From contig JAEDDG010000010.1 of the NCBI GenBank assembly GCA_016293865.1, positions 1 through 59,312 of the forward strand: DNA of 59,312 nucleotides, read 5' to 3'. Origin of the DNA: Oscillospiraceae bacterium. Its GTDB lineage: Bacteria > Bacillota > Clostridia > Oscillospirales > Oscillospiraceae. The first letter of the stretch is position 1. Each line of letters opens with the position of its first letter. The position numbers and the translations under genes were made by a program. Of this stretch, positions 48,477 through 57,402 are shown one piece after another. The notes beneath the pieces were generated by a model. That model saw only the letters and a list, made by a program, of their open reading frames with translations, was not told the origin of the DNA and searched no databases.

Positions 48477-49072
48477 GGCTGATACTTGCCAGCAACAATG
48501 CAAAAAAACTGGAAGAACTGCGCCGCATTCTGGACCATATGGGAATTGAAGTGATCTCTCAGCGGGAAGCGGGCCTGTGTCTGGATGTGGAAGAGACCGG
48601 CACAACTTTTGCAGAAAACGCATTTTTAAAGGCTGAGGCTGCCTGTAAGGCGTCCGGGTGCGCGGCTGTTGCCGATGATTCCGGCCTGGTGGTGGACGCG
48701 CTTGGCGGCGCGCCGGGGATTTATTCTGCCCGTTACGGCACGCCGGACCTGGATGACCGCGGCAGATATGAACTTTTGCTGAAAAATCTGGAGAAAGAGG
48801 AACGGCGTACGGCGAAATTCGTCTCTTCAATTGTGTGCGTCTTTCCAAATCGGGATAAGATAGAAGCGTACGGAGAGTGTGCCGGGGAAATCCTGCGCGC
48901 GCCCAGAGGAACGGGGGGATTCGGATACGATCCCGTATTTCTTGTTCCGTCGTACGGAAAGAGCATGGCGGAACTGTCGCCGGCTGAAAAGGACGCGGTC
49001 TCCCATCGCGGCGCGGCCATGCGGCAATTCCAGGAAAAACTGAAAGCGTATTTAAGAGGTGACATATGCTGA
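48473..49072 (+). CDS. rdgB: XTP/dITP diphosphatase (RdgB/HAM1 family)
   Basis: 199 residues. The enzyme removes deaminated purine nucleotides (dITP, XTP) from the pool, protecting DNA and RNA. The N-terminal SNNAKKLEELRRIL (about 6-19) binds the triphosphate; ADDSGLVVDALGGAPGIYSA (about 66-85) holds the catalytic acidic residues, and GTGGFGYDPVFLVP and KDAVSHRGAA are later family motifs. The start overlaps the ftsY stop by 4 bases, and the stop overlaps yhbY by 7, placing it in the smc-ftsY unit. Confidence 0.95.
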   Translation: MRLILASNNAKKLEELRRILDHMGIEVISQREAGLCLDVEETGTTFAENAFLKAEAACKASGCAAVADDSGLVVDALGGAPGIYSARYGTPDLDDRGRYELLLKNLEKEERRTAKFVSSIVCVFPNRDKIEAYGECAGEILRAPRGTGGFGYDPVFLVPSYGKSMAELSPAEKDAVSHRGAAMRQFQEKLKAYLRGDIC

Positions 49073-49368
49073 CAAGCAAACAGAGAGCTCAGCTGCGGGC
49101 CATGGCTGCAACGGCAGATACCATTGTTCAGATCGGAAAAGGCGGCATTACGGAAAACGTCGTCACACAGGTCAAAGACGCACTGAAGGCCCGGGAACTG
49201 ATCAAGGGCCGTGTGCTGGAAAATGCCATGCTGACTGCCCGGGAGGCATGCGACGCGCTCGCGCAGATGTGTCTGGCGGAGCCGGTGCAGGTGATCGGAA
49301 CAAAGTTTATTCTTTATAAAGAAAACCACGAGATGGACAAAGCGAAAAGGATCAGACTTGTAAAATGA
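49066..49368 (+). CDS. yhbY: YhbY-family RNA-binding protein (CRM domain)
   Basis: 100 residues consisting of one CRM domain. Features are the start LTSKQRAQLRAMAATADTIV, the IGKGGIT loop (the GxxG RNA-binding turn, about 23-29) and the closing VIGTKFILYKE strand. YhbY associates with ribosome precursors in E. coli. The ATG lies inside the end of rdgB, with AGAGGTG upstream. The stop overlaps the nadD start as ATGA. Confidence 0.93.
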   Translation: MLTSKQRAQLRAMAATADTIVQIGKGGITENVVTQVKDALKARELIKGRVLENAMLTAREACDALAQMCLAEPVQVIGTKFILYKENHEMDKAKRIRLVK

Positions 49369-50543
49369 CAAATGGCGAAACCATCGGCATATACGGCGGT
49401 ACCTTCGATCCGCCGCACGCCGGACATGTACAGGCGGCGGCTGCAGCCATGCAGGCGCTGAAGCTGGACCGGCTTCTGGTTGTGCCGGCCGGAATTCCGC
49501 CCCACAAGCGTTTGCCGAGAGAAACGGCCAGCGCCGCCGCCCGGCTGGAGATGGCCGGACTGGCGTTTGCTTCCGTTGAAGGCGTACAGCTGTGCGATCT
49601 GGAGCTGCGCCGGGAAGGAAAAAGCTATACGGTTGACACGCTGCGCGCGCTGCGTGCGCAGTATCCCGCTGCGGAGCTTACGCTCCTGATGGGGACCGAT
49701 ATGCTGCTGTCCTTTGAGCAGTGGCGGGATTTTCGCGAAATTTTCAGCCTGGCGCGTCTGGGCGTATTTGCCAGAGCAGACGGGGACGATGCGAGAATTC
49801 TGCAGTGCATGGCAGAATTCAGACAGAAATACCAGGCCAGAATTGTGCTTGTAGAAAACAGCGCGGTGGACATTTCCTCGTCCCGCCTGCGTGCGCTTCT
49901 GCCGGAGCGTCAGGGCGCTGAGTATCTGCCCGCGCAGGTGTATGCCTATATTGTCCGCAGCGGATTGTACGGCGTGCGCACGGAGCTTTCTTGGCTGCGC
50001 CGGCAGATTCTGCCGGGGCTGAAGCCGCACAGGGCAGAGCACACACTGGGCGTTGAAGCGACGGCTGCCGCGCTTGCCAGACGGTGGGGGGCGGACGAAA
50101 ACGATGCCCGGGAGGCGGCCATCCTGCACGATGCAACAAAAAATCTGGACCTCAGTCAGCAGTTGCGCTTATGCGGCAAGTATGGTATCATAACTGACGC
50201 ATGTGAGCGCAGCAGCGTGGGACTGCTGCATGCCAAAACGGCGGCGGCGCTGGCAGAAGCGGTTTACGGTGCGCCGGCGCATATATGCAGCGCTGTGCGC
50301 TGGCATACGACCGGCAGAGAGAATATGACGCTGCTGGAGAAAATCATTTATTTGGCCGATTATATTGAACCCTGCCGCAGCTTTCCCGGGGTGGATCATG
50401 TGCGTGCGCTTGCCCGGGAAGATCTGGATGCCGCGCTGCTGACTGCATTCAGAATGAGCCTTGAGAATCTGAAGGAGCGGGGGATTGAGCCGCATCAGAA
50501 TACGCTTTTGGCCCTGCGCTGGCTCAGCGCACAGAAACAATAG
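49365..50543 (+). CDS. nadD: NadD-YqeK fusion: nicotinate-nucleotide adenylyltransferase + HD-domain hydrolase
   Basis: 392 residues made of two enzymes that are separate neighbours in Bacillus. Residues about 1-200 are NadD: GIYGGTFDPPHAGH (about 8-21) is the nucleotidyltransferase HxGH motif and SSSRLR the late one. It makes deamido-NAD from nicotinate mononucleotide. Residues about 205-392 are a YqeK-type HD-domain protein with HRAEHTLGVE, the HD pair in AAILHDATKN and the final HQNTLLALRWL. YqeK of this class hydrolyses diadenosine tetraphosphate symmetrically. No stop or frameshift is seen at the junction, so the fusion is genuine in this sequence. It overlaps yhbY by 4 bases. Confidence 0.93.
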   Translation: MTNGETIGIYGGTFDPPHAGHVQAAAAAMQALKLDRLLVVPAGIPPHKRLPRETASAAARLEMAGLAFASVEGVQLCDLELRREGKSYTVDTLRALRAQYPAAELTLLMGTDMLLSFEQWRDFREIFSLARLGVFARADGDDARILQCMAEFRQKYQARIVLVENSAVDISSSRLRALLPERQGAEYLPAQVYAYIVRSGLYGVRTELSWLRRQILPGLKPHRAEHTLGVEATAAALARRWGADENDAREAAILHDATKNLDLSQQLRLCGKYGIITDACERSSVGLLHAKTAAALAEAVYGAPAHICSAVRWHTTGRENMTLLEKIIYLADYIEPCRSFPGVDHVRALAREDLDAALLTAFRMSLENLKERGIEPHQNTLLALRWLSAQKQ

Positions 50544-50558
50544 AAGGGATATGGATAT

Positions 50559-51815
50559 ATGATGAGTGTGAATGGGGGCCGCGGCGGAAAGCATGTCGCC
50601 GGCGCCAGACAGAAACAGCAGAGCCGCAGCAAAAATACCGAGGAGGATGCCGCTGCCCGCCGAAGAAGAAATATTGATGAAGATGATCTGAGCGGCGGAC
50701 AGACAAGAATATATGACAGAGAAGCCATTTACGGCGCGGCGAACGCAAAGGAAAAAAAGAAAAAGCGTATATGGCTGCGCGTGCTGATTGTCGTTCTTGT
50801 GTTCCTGCTGGCTGTGGGCGGAACTCTGGTGGCGCTTTATTGCATCTATGTCAAGCCGCCTGAGGTTGCAGACAAGACAAACAGCGATCAGCCCAAGGCT
50901 GACAGCGATACTGAGCAGCAGGACGATACGCAGGATGACGACAAGGAAGATGTTCCGCTGACAGGCCGGCGGGAGGGCGTATACACCTTTGCGCTGATCG
51001 GAATGGATCAGGTCGGCGCCAACACGGATACGATCATGGTGGTCACTTTTGATACGAATGCGCACACGCTGAATGTGGTCAGTATCCCGCGCGACACGCT
51101 GGTGAACGTATCCTGGAGTACAAAAAAGGTTAATTCGCTGTATGGAAACGGCGGAATTGAAATGCTGATGGACGGCCTGCAGGATCTGGTGGGCTACGAA
51201 ATCGATTTCCACGTGCTTGTGGATTTGAACGCGTTCAAGAAGCTGGTGGATGAAGTCGGCGGCATCTGGTTTGACGTTCCCGAGGACATGTATTACACGG
51301 ATCCGACCCAGGATTTGCAGATCAGTGTGCCGGCGGGCTATCAGTGTCTGAACGGTGAGGACGCGATGGGCGTTGTCCGGTTCAGAGCGACTTATGTGGA
51401 GGGCGACATTCAGCGCATCCGGGTGCAGCAGGATTTCATGAAGGCTGCAATCAAGCAGATGCTGGAGAATGTCAGCTCCATCAACATCACAACATTGGTG
51501 GATATTTTCCTGAATGATGTGGATACGGATCTGACAAACGGCAATTGCGTATGGCTGGCCCAGGAATTCTTCAAGATGGATATGAGTCATGTTGAATTCA
51601 TGACCATGCCCGGCAATTACACGGACAGCGTGTACGGCGGTTCTTATGTCACGATCCTGCTGGATGACTGGCTGGATATGATCAACACGTACCTGAACCC
51701 GTTCTATGAGAAAATCACGCTGGAGGATCAGGACATTCTCACCCGCGATCCCGACAGCGGGCGGATTTACGCCACCACAGGCGTTTACGCGGGCGACGAA
51801 TCCTGGGGCAACTGA
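50559..51815 (+). CDS. LytR-CpsA-Psr (LCP) family cell-wall protein
   Basis: 418 residues. The N-terminal 65 residues are charged, low-complexity and cytosolic (RRRRNIDEDDLSGG). A transmembrane helix (about 71-97) follows, then an acidic linker (about 105-133) and the extracellular LCP domain (about 140-330). The domain shows DTIMVVTFDTNAHTL and VSIPRDT, which hold the conserved pyrophosphate-binding residues, and later DAMGVVRFRATYVEGDIQRI with the arginines of the active site. LCP proteins join polymers such as teichoic acids or capsule to peptidoglycan. The start is one of two adjacent ATG codons. rsfS and leuS follow. Confidence 0.9.
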   Translation: MMSVNGGRGGKHVAGARQKQQSRSKNTEEDAAARRRRNIDEDDLSGGQTRIYDREAIYGAANAKEKKKKRIWLRVLIVVLVFLLAVGGTLVALYCIYVKPPEVADKTNSDQPKADSDTEQQDDTQDDDKEDVPLTGRREGVYTFALIGMDQVGANTDTIMVVTFDTNAHTLNVVSIPRDTLVNVSWSTKKVNSLYGNGGIEMLMDGLQDLVGYEIDFHVLVDLNAFKKLVDEVGGIWFDVPEDMYYTDPTQDLQISVPAGYQCLNGEDAMGVVRFRATYVEGDIQRIRVQQDFMKAAIKQMLENVSSINITTLVDIFLNDVDTDLTNGNCVWLAQEFFKMDMSHVEFMTMPGNYTDSVYGGSYVTILLDDWLDMINTYLNPFYEKITLEDQDILTRDPDSGRIYATTGVYAGDESWGN

Positions 51816-51844
51816 CTGCGCAATGCAGAAATAGGAGGTTAACC

Positions 51845-52204
51845 ATGTTATCACCCCTTGAAATCATGGAAGCTGCCGTCAAGGCACTGGACAGCAAAAA
51901 GGGCCGGGACATCAAGGTCCTGTGCACGAAAAACATCACGGTTTTGGCCGACTATTTTATCATCTGCACGGCCTCTTCGGCCACACAGATCAAGACGCTG
52001 GCGGATGAGCTGGGCCGTGTCCTGTCCGAAATGGGCGAAGCGCCGCGCCGGACGGAGGGCTACCGCAACGGCGGCTGGGTTCTTGTGGACTGCGGCTGCG
52101 TCATTGTGCACCTGTTTCTGGATGAGGTCAGAAAGTTTTATGCGCTCGAACGTCTCTGGGGCGATGCGCCGGAAGCAGACGTCAGTGCGCTGATTACAGA
52201 ATAG
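51845..52204 (+). CDS. rsfS: Ribosome silencing factor RsfS
   Basis: 119 residues. RsfS binds L14 of the large subunit and blocks subunit joining when nutrients are short. The family pattern is visible: ALDSKKGRDIKVL (about 14-26), LADYFIICTASSATQIKTLAD (about 35-55), and the GYRNGGWVLVDCGCVIVHLF region (about 73-93) ending FYALERLWGDA. AGGAGG precedes the ATG. In many Firmicutes rsfS follows nadD-yqeK; here the LCP gene lies between them. Confidence 0.95.
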   Translation: MLSPLEIMEAAVKALDSKKGRDIKVLCTKNITVLADYFIICTASSATQIKTLADELGRVLSEMGEAPRRTEGYRNGGWVLVDCGCVIVHLFLDEVRKFYALERLWGDAPEADVSALITE

Positions 52205-52217
52205 AGGTTGAGGGACA

Positions 52218-54647
52218 ATGAAGTACGAATTTGCCAAAATAGAGAAAAAGTGGCAGGACAGGTGGGAAGAAAAGAAGGTCTATGCTGCAAAGACCGGTTC
52301 TGACAAGCCCAAATTCTATGGGCTCGTGGAGTTCCCGTATCCTTCCGGAGAGGGACTGCACGTCGGACATCCCCGTCCGTACACGGCCATGGACATTATC
52401 TGCCGCAAGCGGCGCATGCAGGGCTATAATGTTCTGTTCCCCATCGGATTCGACGCATTCGGCCTGCCGACGGAGAACTATGCCATTAAGCATCAGGTGC
52501 ATCCGGCAGAGGTTACCCGCAAGAATGTGGAGCGCTTTACGAGCCAGCTGAAAATGCTGGGTTACAGCTTTGACTGGGATCGGGTGGTGAACACCACAGA
52601 TCCTGAGTATTACAAGTGGACGCAGTGGATTTTCCTGCAGATGTTCAAGCACGGCCTGGCCTACAAGGCCAAAATGCCTGTGAACTGGTGTACGTCCTGC
52701 AAATGCGTGCTGGCCAATGAGGAAGTGGTCAACGGCGTATGCGAGCGCTGCGGCAGCGAAGTCATCCATATGGAAAAGAGCCAGTGGATGCTGAAAATTA
52801 CCGAATACGCCCAGAGACTCATTGACGATCTGGACGATGTGGATTACATCGAACGCGTGAAAATCCAGCAGAAGAACTGGATCGGCCGCTCTGAAGGTAC
52901 AGAAGTGGATTTCGGCACGACCGAGGGAGACAAGCTGCGCGTATTCACGACCCGTGCTGACACGCTTTTCGGCGCGACGTATATGGTTATCTCTCCGGAG
53001 CATGACATCCTGAATAAATGGGCGCCAAAGCTTGAAAACCTGGACGAGGTGCGCGCCTATCAGGCCGCGGCGGCCAGAAAATCTGACTTTGAGCGCACGG
53101 AGATGGCCAAGGACAAGACCGGCGTGGAGTTGAAGGGTGTGTGCGCCATCAATCCGGTCAACGGTACCGAGATCCCGATTTTTATTTCCGACTACGTCCT
53201 GGCGACTTACGGCACCGGCGCCATTATGGCCGTGCCTGCGCATGACGAGCGCGACTGGGATTTCGCCAAGAAGTTCAATCTGCCTATTATTGAGGTGGTC
53301 AAGGGCGGCGATGTGCAGAAGGCCGCGTTTACCGACTGCGCCACCGGCATTATGGTCAATTCCGGCTTCCTCAACGGGCTGACTGTGGACGAAGCGAAAA
53401 AGAGAATCACCGACTGGCTGACCGAGCACGGTCTGGGCCAGAAAAAGGTCAACTACAAGCTGCGCGACTGGGTCTTCTCCCGCCAGAGATACTGGGGCGA
53501 GCCGATCCCGGTGGTTTATTGCGAGAAGTGCGGCTATGTGCCGCTGCCGGAGGATCAGCTGCCGCTGCTTCTGCCGGATGTGAAGAACTATGAGACCACG
53601 GATACCGGCGAAAGCCCGCTGGCCGCAATGACCGACTGGATCAACACCACCTGCCCGCACTGCGGCGGTCCCGCCAGAAGAGAGACGGATACCATGCCCC
53701 AGTGGGCCGGTTCCAGCTGGTATTTCCTGCGGTACATGGATGCGCACAATCATGACGCACTGGCGTCAAAGGAAGCGCTGGATTACTGGTCCCCGGTGGA
53801 CTGGTACAACGGCGGCATGGAGCACACCACGCTGCATCTTCTGTACAGCCGCTTCTGGCATAAATTCCTGTGTGACATCGGCGTCGTCCCCACGAAGGAG
53901 CCGTATCAGAAACGCACAAGCCACGGTATGATTCTTGGCGACGATCCGGACAACCCGGGCCAGTACACCAAGATGTCCAAGTCCAAAGGCAACGTCATCA
54001 ATCCCAACGACGTGGTAGCCGAGTACGGCGCGGATACGCTGCGCCTGTATATCATGTTCCTGGGCGATTTTGAAAAGGCAGCGCCCTGGTCTTCCACTGC
54101 GGTCAAGGGCTGCAAGCGCCTGCTGGATCGAATCTGGAACCTGGCAGAGACGCGCAAGGATGGCAGCGAGAGCTATTCTGCCGCGCATGAGGCGGACATC
54201 CACCGCGCCATCAAGAAAATCGGCGACGATATTGAGAACATGAAGTTCAACACCGCCATCGCGACGATTATGGCGCTGGTCAACGCATTTTATGACAAGG
54301 AGCCGTCCAGAGGCGATCTCAAAGCGCTGCTGACGCTTCTGAGTCCCTTTGCGCCGCATATTGCGGAAGAGCTCTGGGAGATTCAGGGCTTTGACGGAAT
54401 GTGCTGCGAGGCGGCGTGGCCTGCGTATGATGAGAGCAAAATGGTGGAGCACGAAAAGGAAATCGCCGTGCAGGTCAACGGAAAGCTGAAAGCCACGGTG
54501 ACCGTACCGGCAGACTGTCCGGATGAAGAGGCAGTGGCCGCCGCCAAGGCCAACGAGAAAGTTGCGCGCCTGATGACAGGCATGAAGGTTGTGCGCGCGA
54601 TTGTCGTCAAAAACAAACTGGTGAATCTGATCCTGAAGCCCGAATAA
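52218..54647 (+). CDS. leuS: Leucyl-tRNA synthetase
   Basis: 809 residues, class I synthetase attaching leucine to tRNA-Leu. The HIGH-type motif is GEGLHVGHPR (about 44-53) and the KMSKS motif is KMSKSKGNVINPNDVV (about 586-601). The editing (CP1) domain inserted in the Rossmann fold runs from about 220 to 410 and includes FTTRADTLFGATYMVISPE, placing threonine- and aspartate-rich editing residues in the usual order. A zinc-binding CTSCKC...CERCG segment (about 160-180) is present. GGTTGAGGG precedes the ATG, and it follows rsfS after 13 bases. Confidence 0.97.
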   Translation: MKYEFAKIEKKWQDRWEEKKVYAAKTGSDKPKFYGLVEFPYPSGEGLHVGHPRPYTAMDIICRKRRMQGYNVLFPIGFDAFGLPTENYAIKHQVHPAEVTRKNVERFTSQLKMLGYSFDWDRVVNTTDPEYYKWTQWIFLQMFKHGLAYKAKMPVNWCTSCKCVLANEEVVNGVCERCGSEVIHMEKSQWMLKITEYAQRLIDDLDDVDYIERVKIQQKNWIGRSEGTEVDFGTTEGDKLRVFTTRADTLFGATYMVISPEHDILNKWAPKLENLDEVRAYQAAAARKSDFERTEMAKDKTGVELKGVCAINPVNGTEIPIFISDYVLATYGTGAIMAVPAHDERDWDFAKKFNLPIIEVVKGGDVQKAAFTDCATGIMVNSGFLNGLTVDEAKKRITDWLTEHGLGQKKVNYKLRDWVFSRQRYWGEPIPVVYCEKCGYVPLPEDQLPLLLPDVKNYETTDTGESPLAAMTDWINTTCPHCGGPARRETDTMPQWAGSSWYFLRYMDAHNHDALASKEALDYWSPVDWYNGGMEHTTLHLLYSRFWHKFLCDIGVVPTKEPYQKRTSHGMILGDDPDNPGQYTKMSKSKGNVINPNDVVAEYGADTLRLYIMFLGDFEKAAPWSSTAVKGCKRLLDRIWNLAETRKDGSESYSAAHEADIHRAIKKIGDDIENMKFNTAIATIMALVNAFYDKEPSRGDLKALLTLLSPFAPHIAEELWEIQGFDGMCCEAAWPAYDESKMVEHEKEIAVQVNGKLKATVTVPADCPDEEAVAAAKANEKVARLMTGMKVVRAIVVKNKLVNLILKPE

Positions 54648-54657
54648 AAACCGGCCG

Positions 54658-54689
54658 GCAGAATGCGGCTTTCCTGCCGCATTCTGCCG
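54658..54689. terminator. Hairpin after leuS
   Basis: A 13 bp perfect stem (54658-54670 with 54677-54689) with a 6-base loop. No T run follows on the plus strand, so termination would be weak or factor-dependent. Confidence 0.55.
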
Positions 54690-54729
54690 CCGCACTGAGC
54701 GGCAGAACTGAAAAACGGGGAAATTTTTG

Positions 54730-54758
54730 TTGACAATGAGCCTGGGACAGATTATAAT
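54730..54758 (+). promoter_or_regulatory. Promoter of rpsU
   Basis: TTGACA (54730-54735), a 17-base spacer and TATAAT (54753-54758): full consensus. The leader of about 65 bases contains a GCCAT/ATGGC stem. Confidence 0.93.
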
Positions 54759-54827
54759 ATTCACGTTAACGCCATAGAAATGGCCCTTAAAGCGCCTGTA
54801 TGGGCGTATTTGGAGGGAGGGATATAA

Positions 54828-55013
54828 ATGTCGGAAGTCCATGTGAAGGAGAACGAGTCTCTGGACAGCGCGCTGAAAAGATTCAAGCGCAACTGTGCGA
54901 AGGCAGGCGTTCTGTCTGATCTGCGTAAGAAGGAATATTACCAGAGCCCAAGCGTTAAGCGCCGCAAGAAATCTGAGGCGGCCAGGAAAAACAAGAACAA
55001 GAGATACTATTAA
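54828..55013 (+). CDS. rpsU: 30S ribosomal protein S21
   Basis: 61 residues, very basic. S21 sits near the anti-Shine-Dalgarno end of 16S rRNA and aids initiation. The start SEVHVKENESLDSALKRFKR and the KKEYYQSPSVKRRKK region are diagnostic. GGAGGGAGGG lies just upstream of the ATG. It is a single-gene unit with a consensus promoter and a downstream hairpin, so it is set for high expression apart from the other ribosomal genes in this window. Confidence 0.96.
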   Translation: MSEVHVKENESLDSALKRFKRNCAKAGVLSDLRKKEYYQSPSVKRRKKSEAARKNKNKRYY

Positions 55014-55025
55014 TTTCCGAATTTG

Positions 55026-55060
55026 ATCCGGACTGAATTATTCTCAGTCCGGATTCGATT
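55026..55060 (+). terminator. Terminator of rpsU
   Basis: An 11 bp stem (55026-55036 with 55044-55054) and a 7-base loop; the tail TCGATTTAT is only moderately T-rich. Confidence 0.7.
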
Positions 55061-55084
55061 TATCGGGAGAAAGGAAGCCTGGAT

Positions 55085-55936
55085 ATGTACAAAGACTACC
55101 AGATTGTACACAAGAAGGTGCTCACACAGGAGATTACGCAGATTTCCGTGTATGCGCCGCTGATTGCCCGCAAAGCAAAGGCCGGCCAGTTTGTGATTCT
55201 CCGGGTAGAGGAGAACGGCGAACGCATTCCGCTGACCATTTCCAGCTGCAATGAAGGGCTTGTAACGGTGATTTTCCAGCGCATCGGCGCCACCACCATG
55301 AAGCTGGGCGAGCTGGATGAAGGCGATTGCCTGACGGATTTTGTCGGTCCTTTGGGCAGACCCACGGAAATCGAAGGCTGCAGACGCGTTGCCGTCCTGG
55401 GCGGCGGCCTGGGCTGCGCCATTGCGCTGCCGGTGGCCAAGGCGCTGCATAATGCCGGCGCACAGGTGGATCTGATCGGCGGATTCAAAACAAAGGATAT
55501 CGTCATTCTCGAAGAGGAGATGAAGGCGGCCTGCACGGATCTGCATATCTGCACGGACGACGGGTCTTACGGATACAGCGGCTTTGTAACGGGGAAGCTG
55601 GAGGAACTGATTCAGTCAGGCATCCGGTTTGACCATGTGTTTGCCATCGGCCCGCTGATGATGATGAAATTTGCCTGCAGACTGACAGCCAGGTATAACA
55701 TTCCCACAATCGTCAGCATGAACCCGATTATGATCGACGGTACGGGCATGTGCGGCTGCTGCCGTGTGACTGTGGGAGGCGAAGTGAAGTTCGCCTGTGT
55801 GGACGGCCCGGACTTTGACGGCCATCTGGTAGATTTTGATGAGACCATTGCCCGCGCATCCACGTACCGGGAGTTTGAACAGGCGCAGAAGCAGGCGCAT
55901 CTGTGCCGTCTGGGAGGAGGCGTTCTCAATGGCTGA
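55085..55936 (+). CDS. nfnA: NfnA-type FAD/[2Fe-2S] subunit of NADH-dependent ferredoxin:NADP+ oxidoreductase
   Basis: 283 residues of the FAD/NAD-binding reductase family also seen in dihydroorotate dehydrogenase electron-transfer subunits. The FAD domain (about 1-100) has RIPLTISS; the NAD domain starts VAVLGGGLGCAIALPVAKAL (about 102-121). Near the end, GTGMCGCCRVTVGGEVKFAC (about 221-240) provides the cysteines for a [2Fe-2S] cluster. With the next gene it forms the NfnAB pair, which couples NADH and reduced ferredoxin to NADPH by electron bifurcation in anaerobes. Sulfide dehydrogenase is the same fold and an alternative name. The stop overlaps the nfnB start region by 8 bases. Confidence 0.88.
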   Translation: MYKDYQIVHKKVLTQEITQISVYAPLIARKAKAGQFVILRVEENGERIPLTISSCNEGLVTVIFQRIGATTMKLGELDEGDCLTDFVGPLGRPTEIEGCRRVAVLGGGLGCAIALPVAKALHNAGAQVDLIGGFKTKDIVILEEEMKAACTDLHICTDDGSYGYSGFVTGKLEELIQSGIRFDHVFAIGPLMMMKFACRLTARYNIPTIVSMNPIMIDGTGMCGCCRVTVGGEVKFACVDGPDFDGHLVDFDETIARASTYREFEQAQKQAHLCRLGGGVLNG

Positions 55937-57311
55937 TCTGTCGCTGACAAAAACAAAAATGGCTGAGCAGGCGCCGGATGTGCGCAGCGCCAATTTCCTG
56001 GAGGTTGCGCTGGGCTACACGAAGGAAGAGGCAATGGCGGAGGCCAGGCGCTGCCTTGTCTGCCGCAATCCGCACTGCATTGAAGGCTGTCCCGTGTCCG
56101 TTCCGATTCCCACGTTTATCAGCAAGCTGCGCGACGGCGATCTTGAAGGCGCTTATGCACATCTGAGCCGCGCCAATGCGCTGCCGGCGGTGTGCGGGCG
56201 GGTATGCCCCCAGGAGCGCCAGTGCGAGAGTCACTGCGTGCGCGGAATCAAGGGCGAGCCGGTGGGCATTGGCCGCCTGGAGCGCTTTGTAGCTGACTGG
56301 GCCATGGAAAACGATGTGTCCAACCTGGACATTCAGCCGAAAAACGGCCATAAGGTGGCGGTGGTGGGGTCCGGACCTGCCGGCCTGACCTGTGCCGGCG
56401 AACTTGCGCGCATGGGCTTTGAGGTGACTGTTTTTGAGGCGTTCCATACGGCCGGCGGCGTTCTGAGCTACGGGATCCCTGAGTTCAGACTGCCCAAGCG
56501 GATCGTCCGCCACGAGGTGGACAACCTGCGCAAAATGGGCGTTGAGATCAAGCTGAATATGGTCATCGGCAAGATCCTCTCCATTGACGAGCTGTTTGAA
56601 GACGGCTATGAAGCGGTGTTCGTGGGAACCGGCGCCGGTCTTCCCATGTTTATGAAGATTCCGGGCGAGAGCCTTGTGGGCGTTTATTCAGCCAATGAAT
56701 ATCTGACCCGCGTGAATCTGATGAAGGCTTATGTTGAAGGCAGCCCCACGCCCATCATGCACAGCAAGCGCGTGGTGGTTGTGGGCGGCGGAAACGTGGC
56801 AATGGATGCCGCCAGATGTGCAAAACGCCTGGGCGCAGACGTCCATATCGTATACCGCCGCAGTGAGGCGGAGCTTCCTGCAAGAGCGGAAGAGGTGCAT
56901 CACGCCAAAGAAGAAGGAATTGTCTTTGACCTGCTGACCAATCCGCTTTCCATTACCGGCGATGAAAAGGGCAGGGTTTCCCGGATTACCTGCATCCGCA
57001 TGGAGCTGGGCGAGCCGGATGCCTCCGGCAGACGCCGTCCCGTTCCGATTGACGGCAGCGAGTTTGAAATTGAGACGGATACGGTCATTATGGCGCTGGG
57101 CACTTCGCCCAACCCGCTGATCCGCACGACGACACCCGGACTGGAGACCAACCGCAAGGGATGCATTGTTACAGCGGAAGACGGCAGCACGTCCCGTGAC
57201 GGCATTTTTGCCGGCGGCGACGCATCGACCGGCGCGGCCACGGTGATTCTTGCCATGGGCGCCGGCAAGGCTGCGGCAAAATCCATCAGCGAATACATAC
57301 TCAACAAATAA
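55929..57311 (+). CDS. nfnB: NfnB-type subunit (glutamate-synthase-small-chain-like)
   Basis: 460 residues. The N-terminal 120 residues hold a cysteine-rich two-[4Fe-4S] region: CLVCRNPHCIEGCPVSVPIP, then CGRVCPQERQCESHC. FAD binding follows at VAVVGSGPAGLTCAGEL (about 140-156) and NADP binding at VVVVGGGNVAMDAARCAKRL (about 280-299). The ending IFAGGDASTGAATVILAMGAG is typical of the GltD family. Next to an NfnA-type gene it is most simply NfnB rather than glutamate synthase, as no GltB large subunit is near. The ATG at 55929 has GGAGGAGG upstream; an open extension before it is inside nfnA. Confidence 0.88.
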   Translation: MADLSLTKTKMAEQAPDVRSANFLEVALGYTKEEAMAEARRCLVCRNPHCIEGCPVSVPIPTFISKLRDGDLEGAYAHLSRANALPAVCGRVCPQERQCESHCVRGIKGEPVGIGRLERFVADWAMENDVSNLDIQPKNGHKVAVVGSGPAGLTCAGELARMGFEVTVFEAFHTAGGVLSYGIPEFRLPKRIVRHEVDNLRKMGVEIKLNMVIGKILSIDELFEDGYEAVFVGTGAGLPMFMKIPGESLVGVYSANEYLTRVNLMKAYVEGSPTPIMHSKRVVVVGGGNVAMDAARCAKRLGADVHIVYRRSEAELPARAEEVHHAKEEGIVFDLLTNPLSITGDEKGRVSRITCIRMELGEPDASGRRRPVPIDGSEFEIETDTVIMALGTSPNPLIRTTTPGLETNRKGCIVTAEDGSTSRDGIFAGGDASTGAATVILAMGAGKAAAKSISEYILNK

Positions 57312-57346
57312 CTATGCGGGCGGAAACGGCCCGGAAGCGGTGCAGT

Positions 57347-57375
57347 GCCCGGCTCATTTCTGACTTGAGCCGGGC
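57347..57375. terminator. Hairpin between nfnB and proX
   Basis: A 10 bp perfect stem (57347-57356 with 57366-57375) with a 9-base loop, followed by CTGTCTGTC. Without a T run it may only attenuate or stabilise the nfn mRNA. Confidence 0.45.
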
Positions 57376-57402
57376 CTGTCTGTCCGCGGCGGAGGAGAGA
57401 AT

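Noticed and set aside
46662..49079. 805-codon minus-strand frame opposite smc, ftsY and rdgB
   Set aside because: Covers several sense-strand genes with clear motifs; no domain seen in the antisense product.
55929..57311. Glutamate synthase small chain (gltD)
   Set aside because: No large subunit is near, while an NfnA-type gene overlaps its start.
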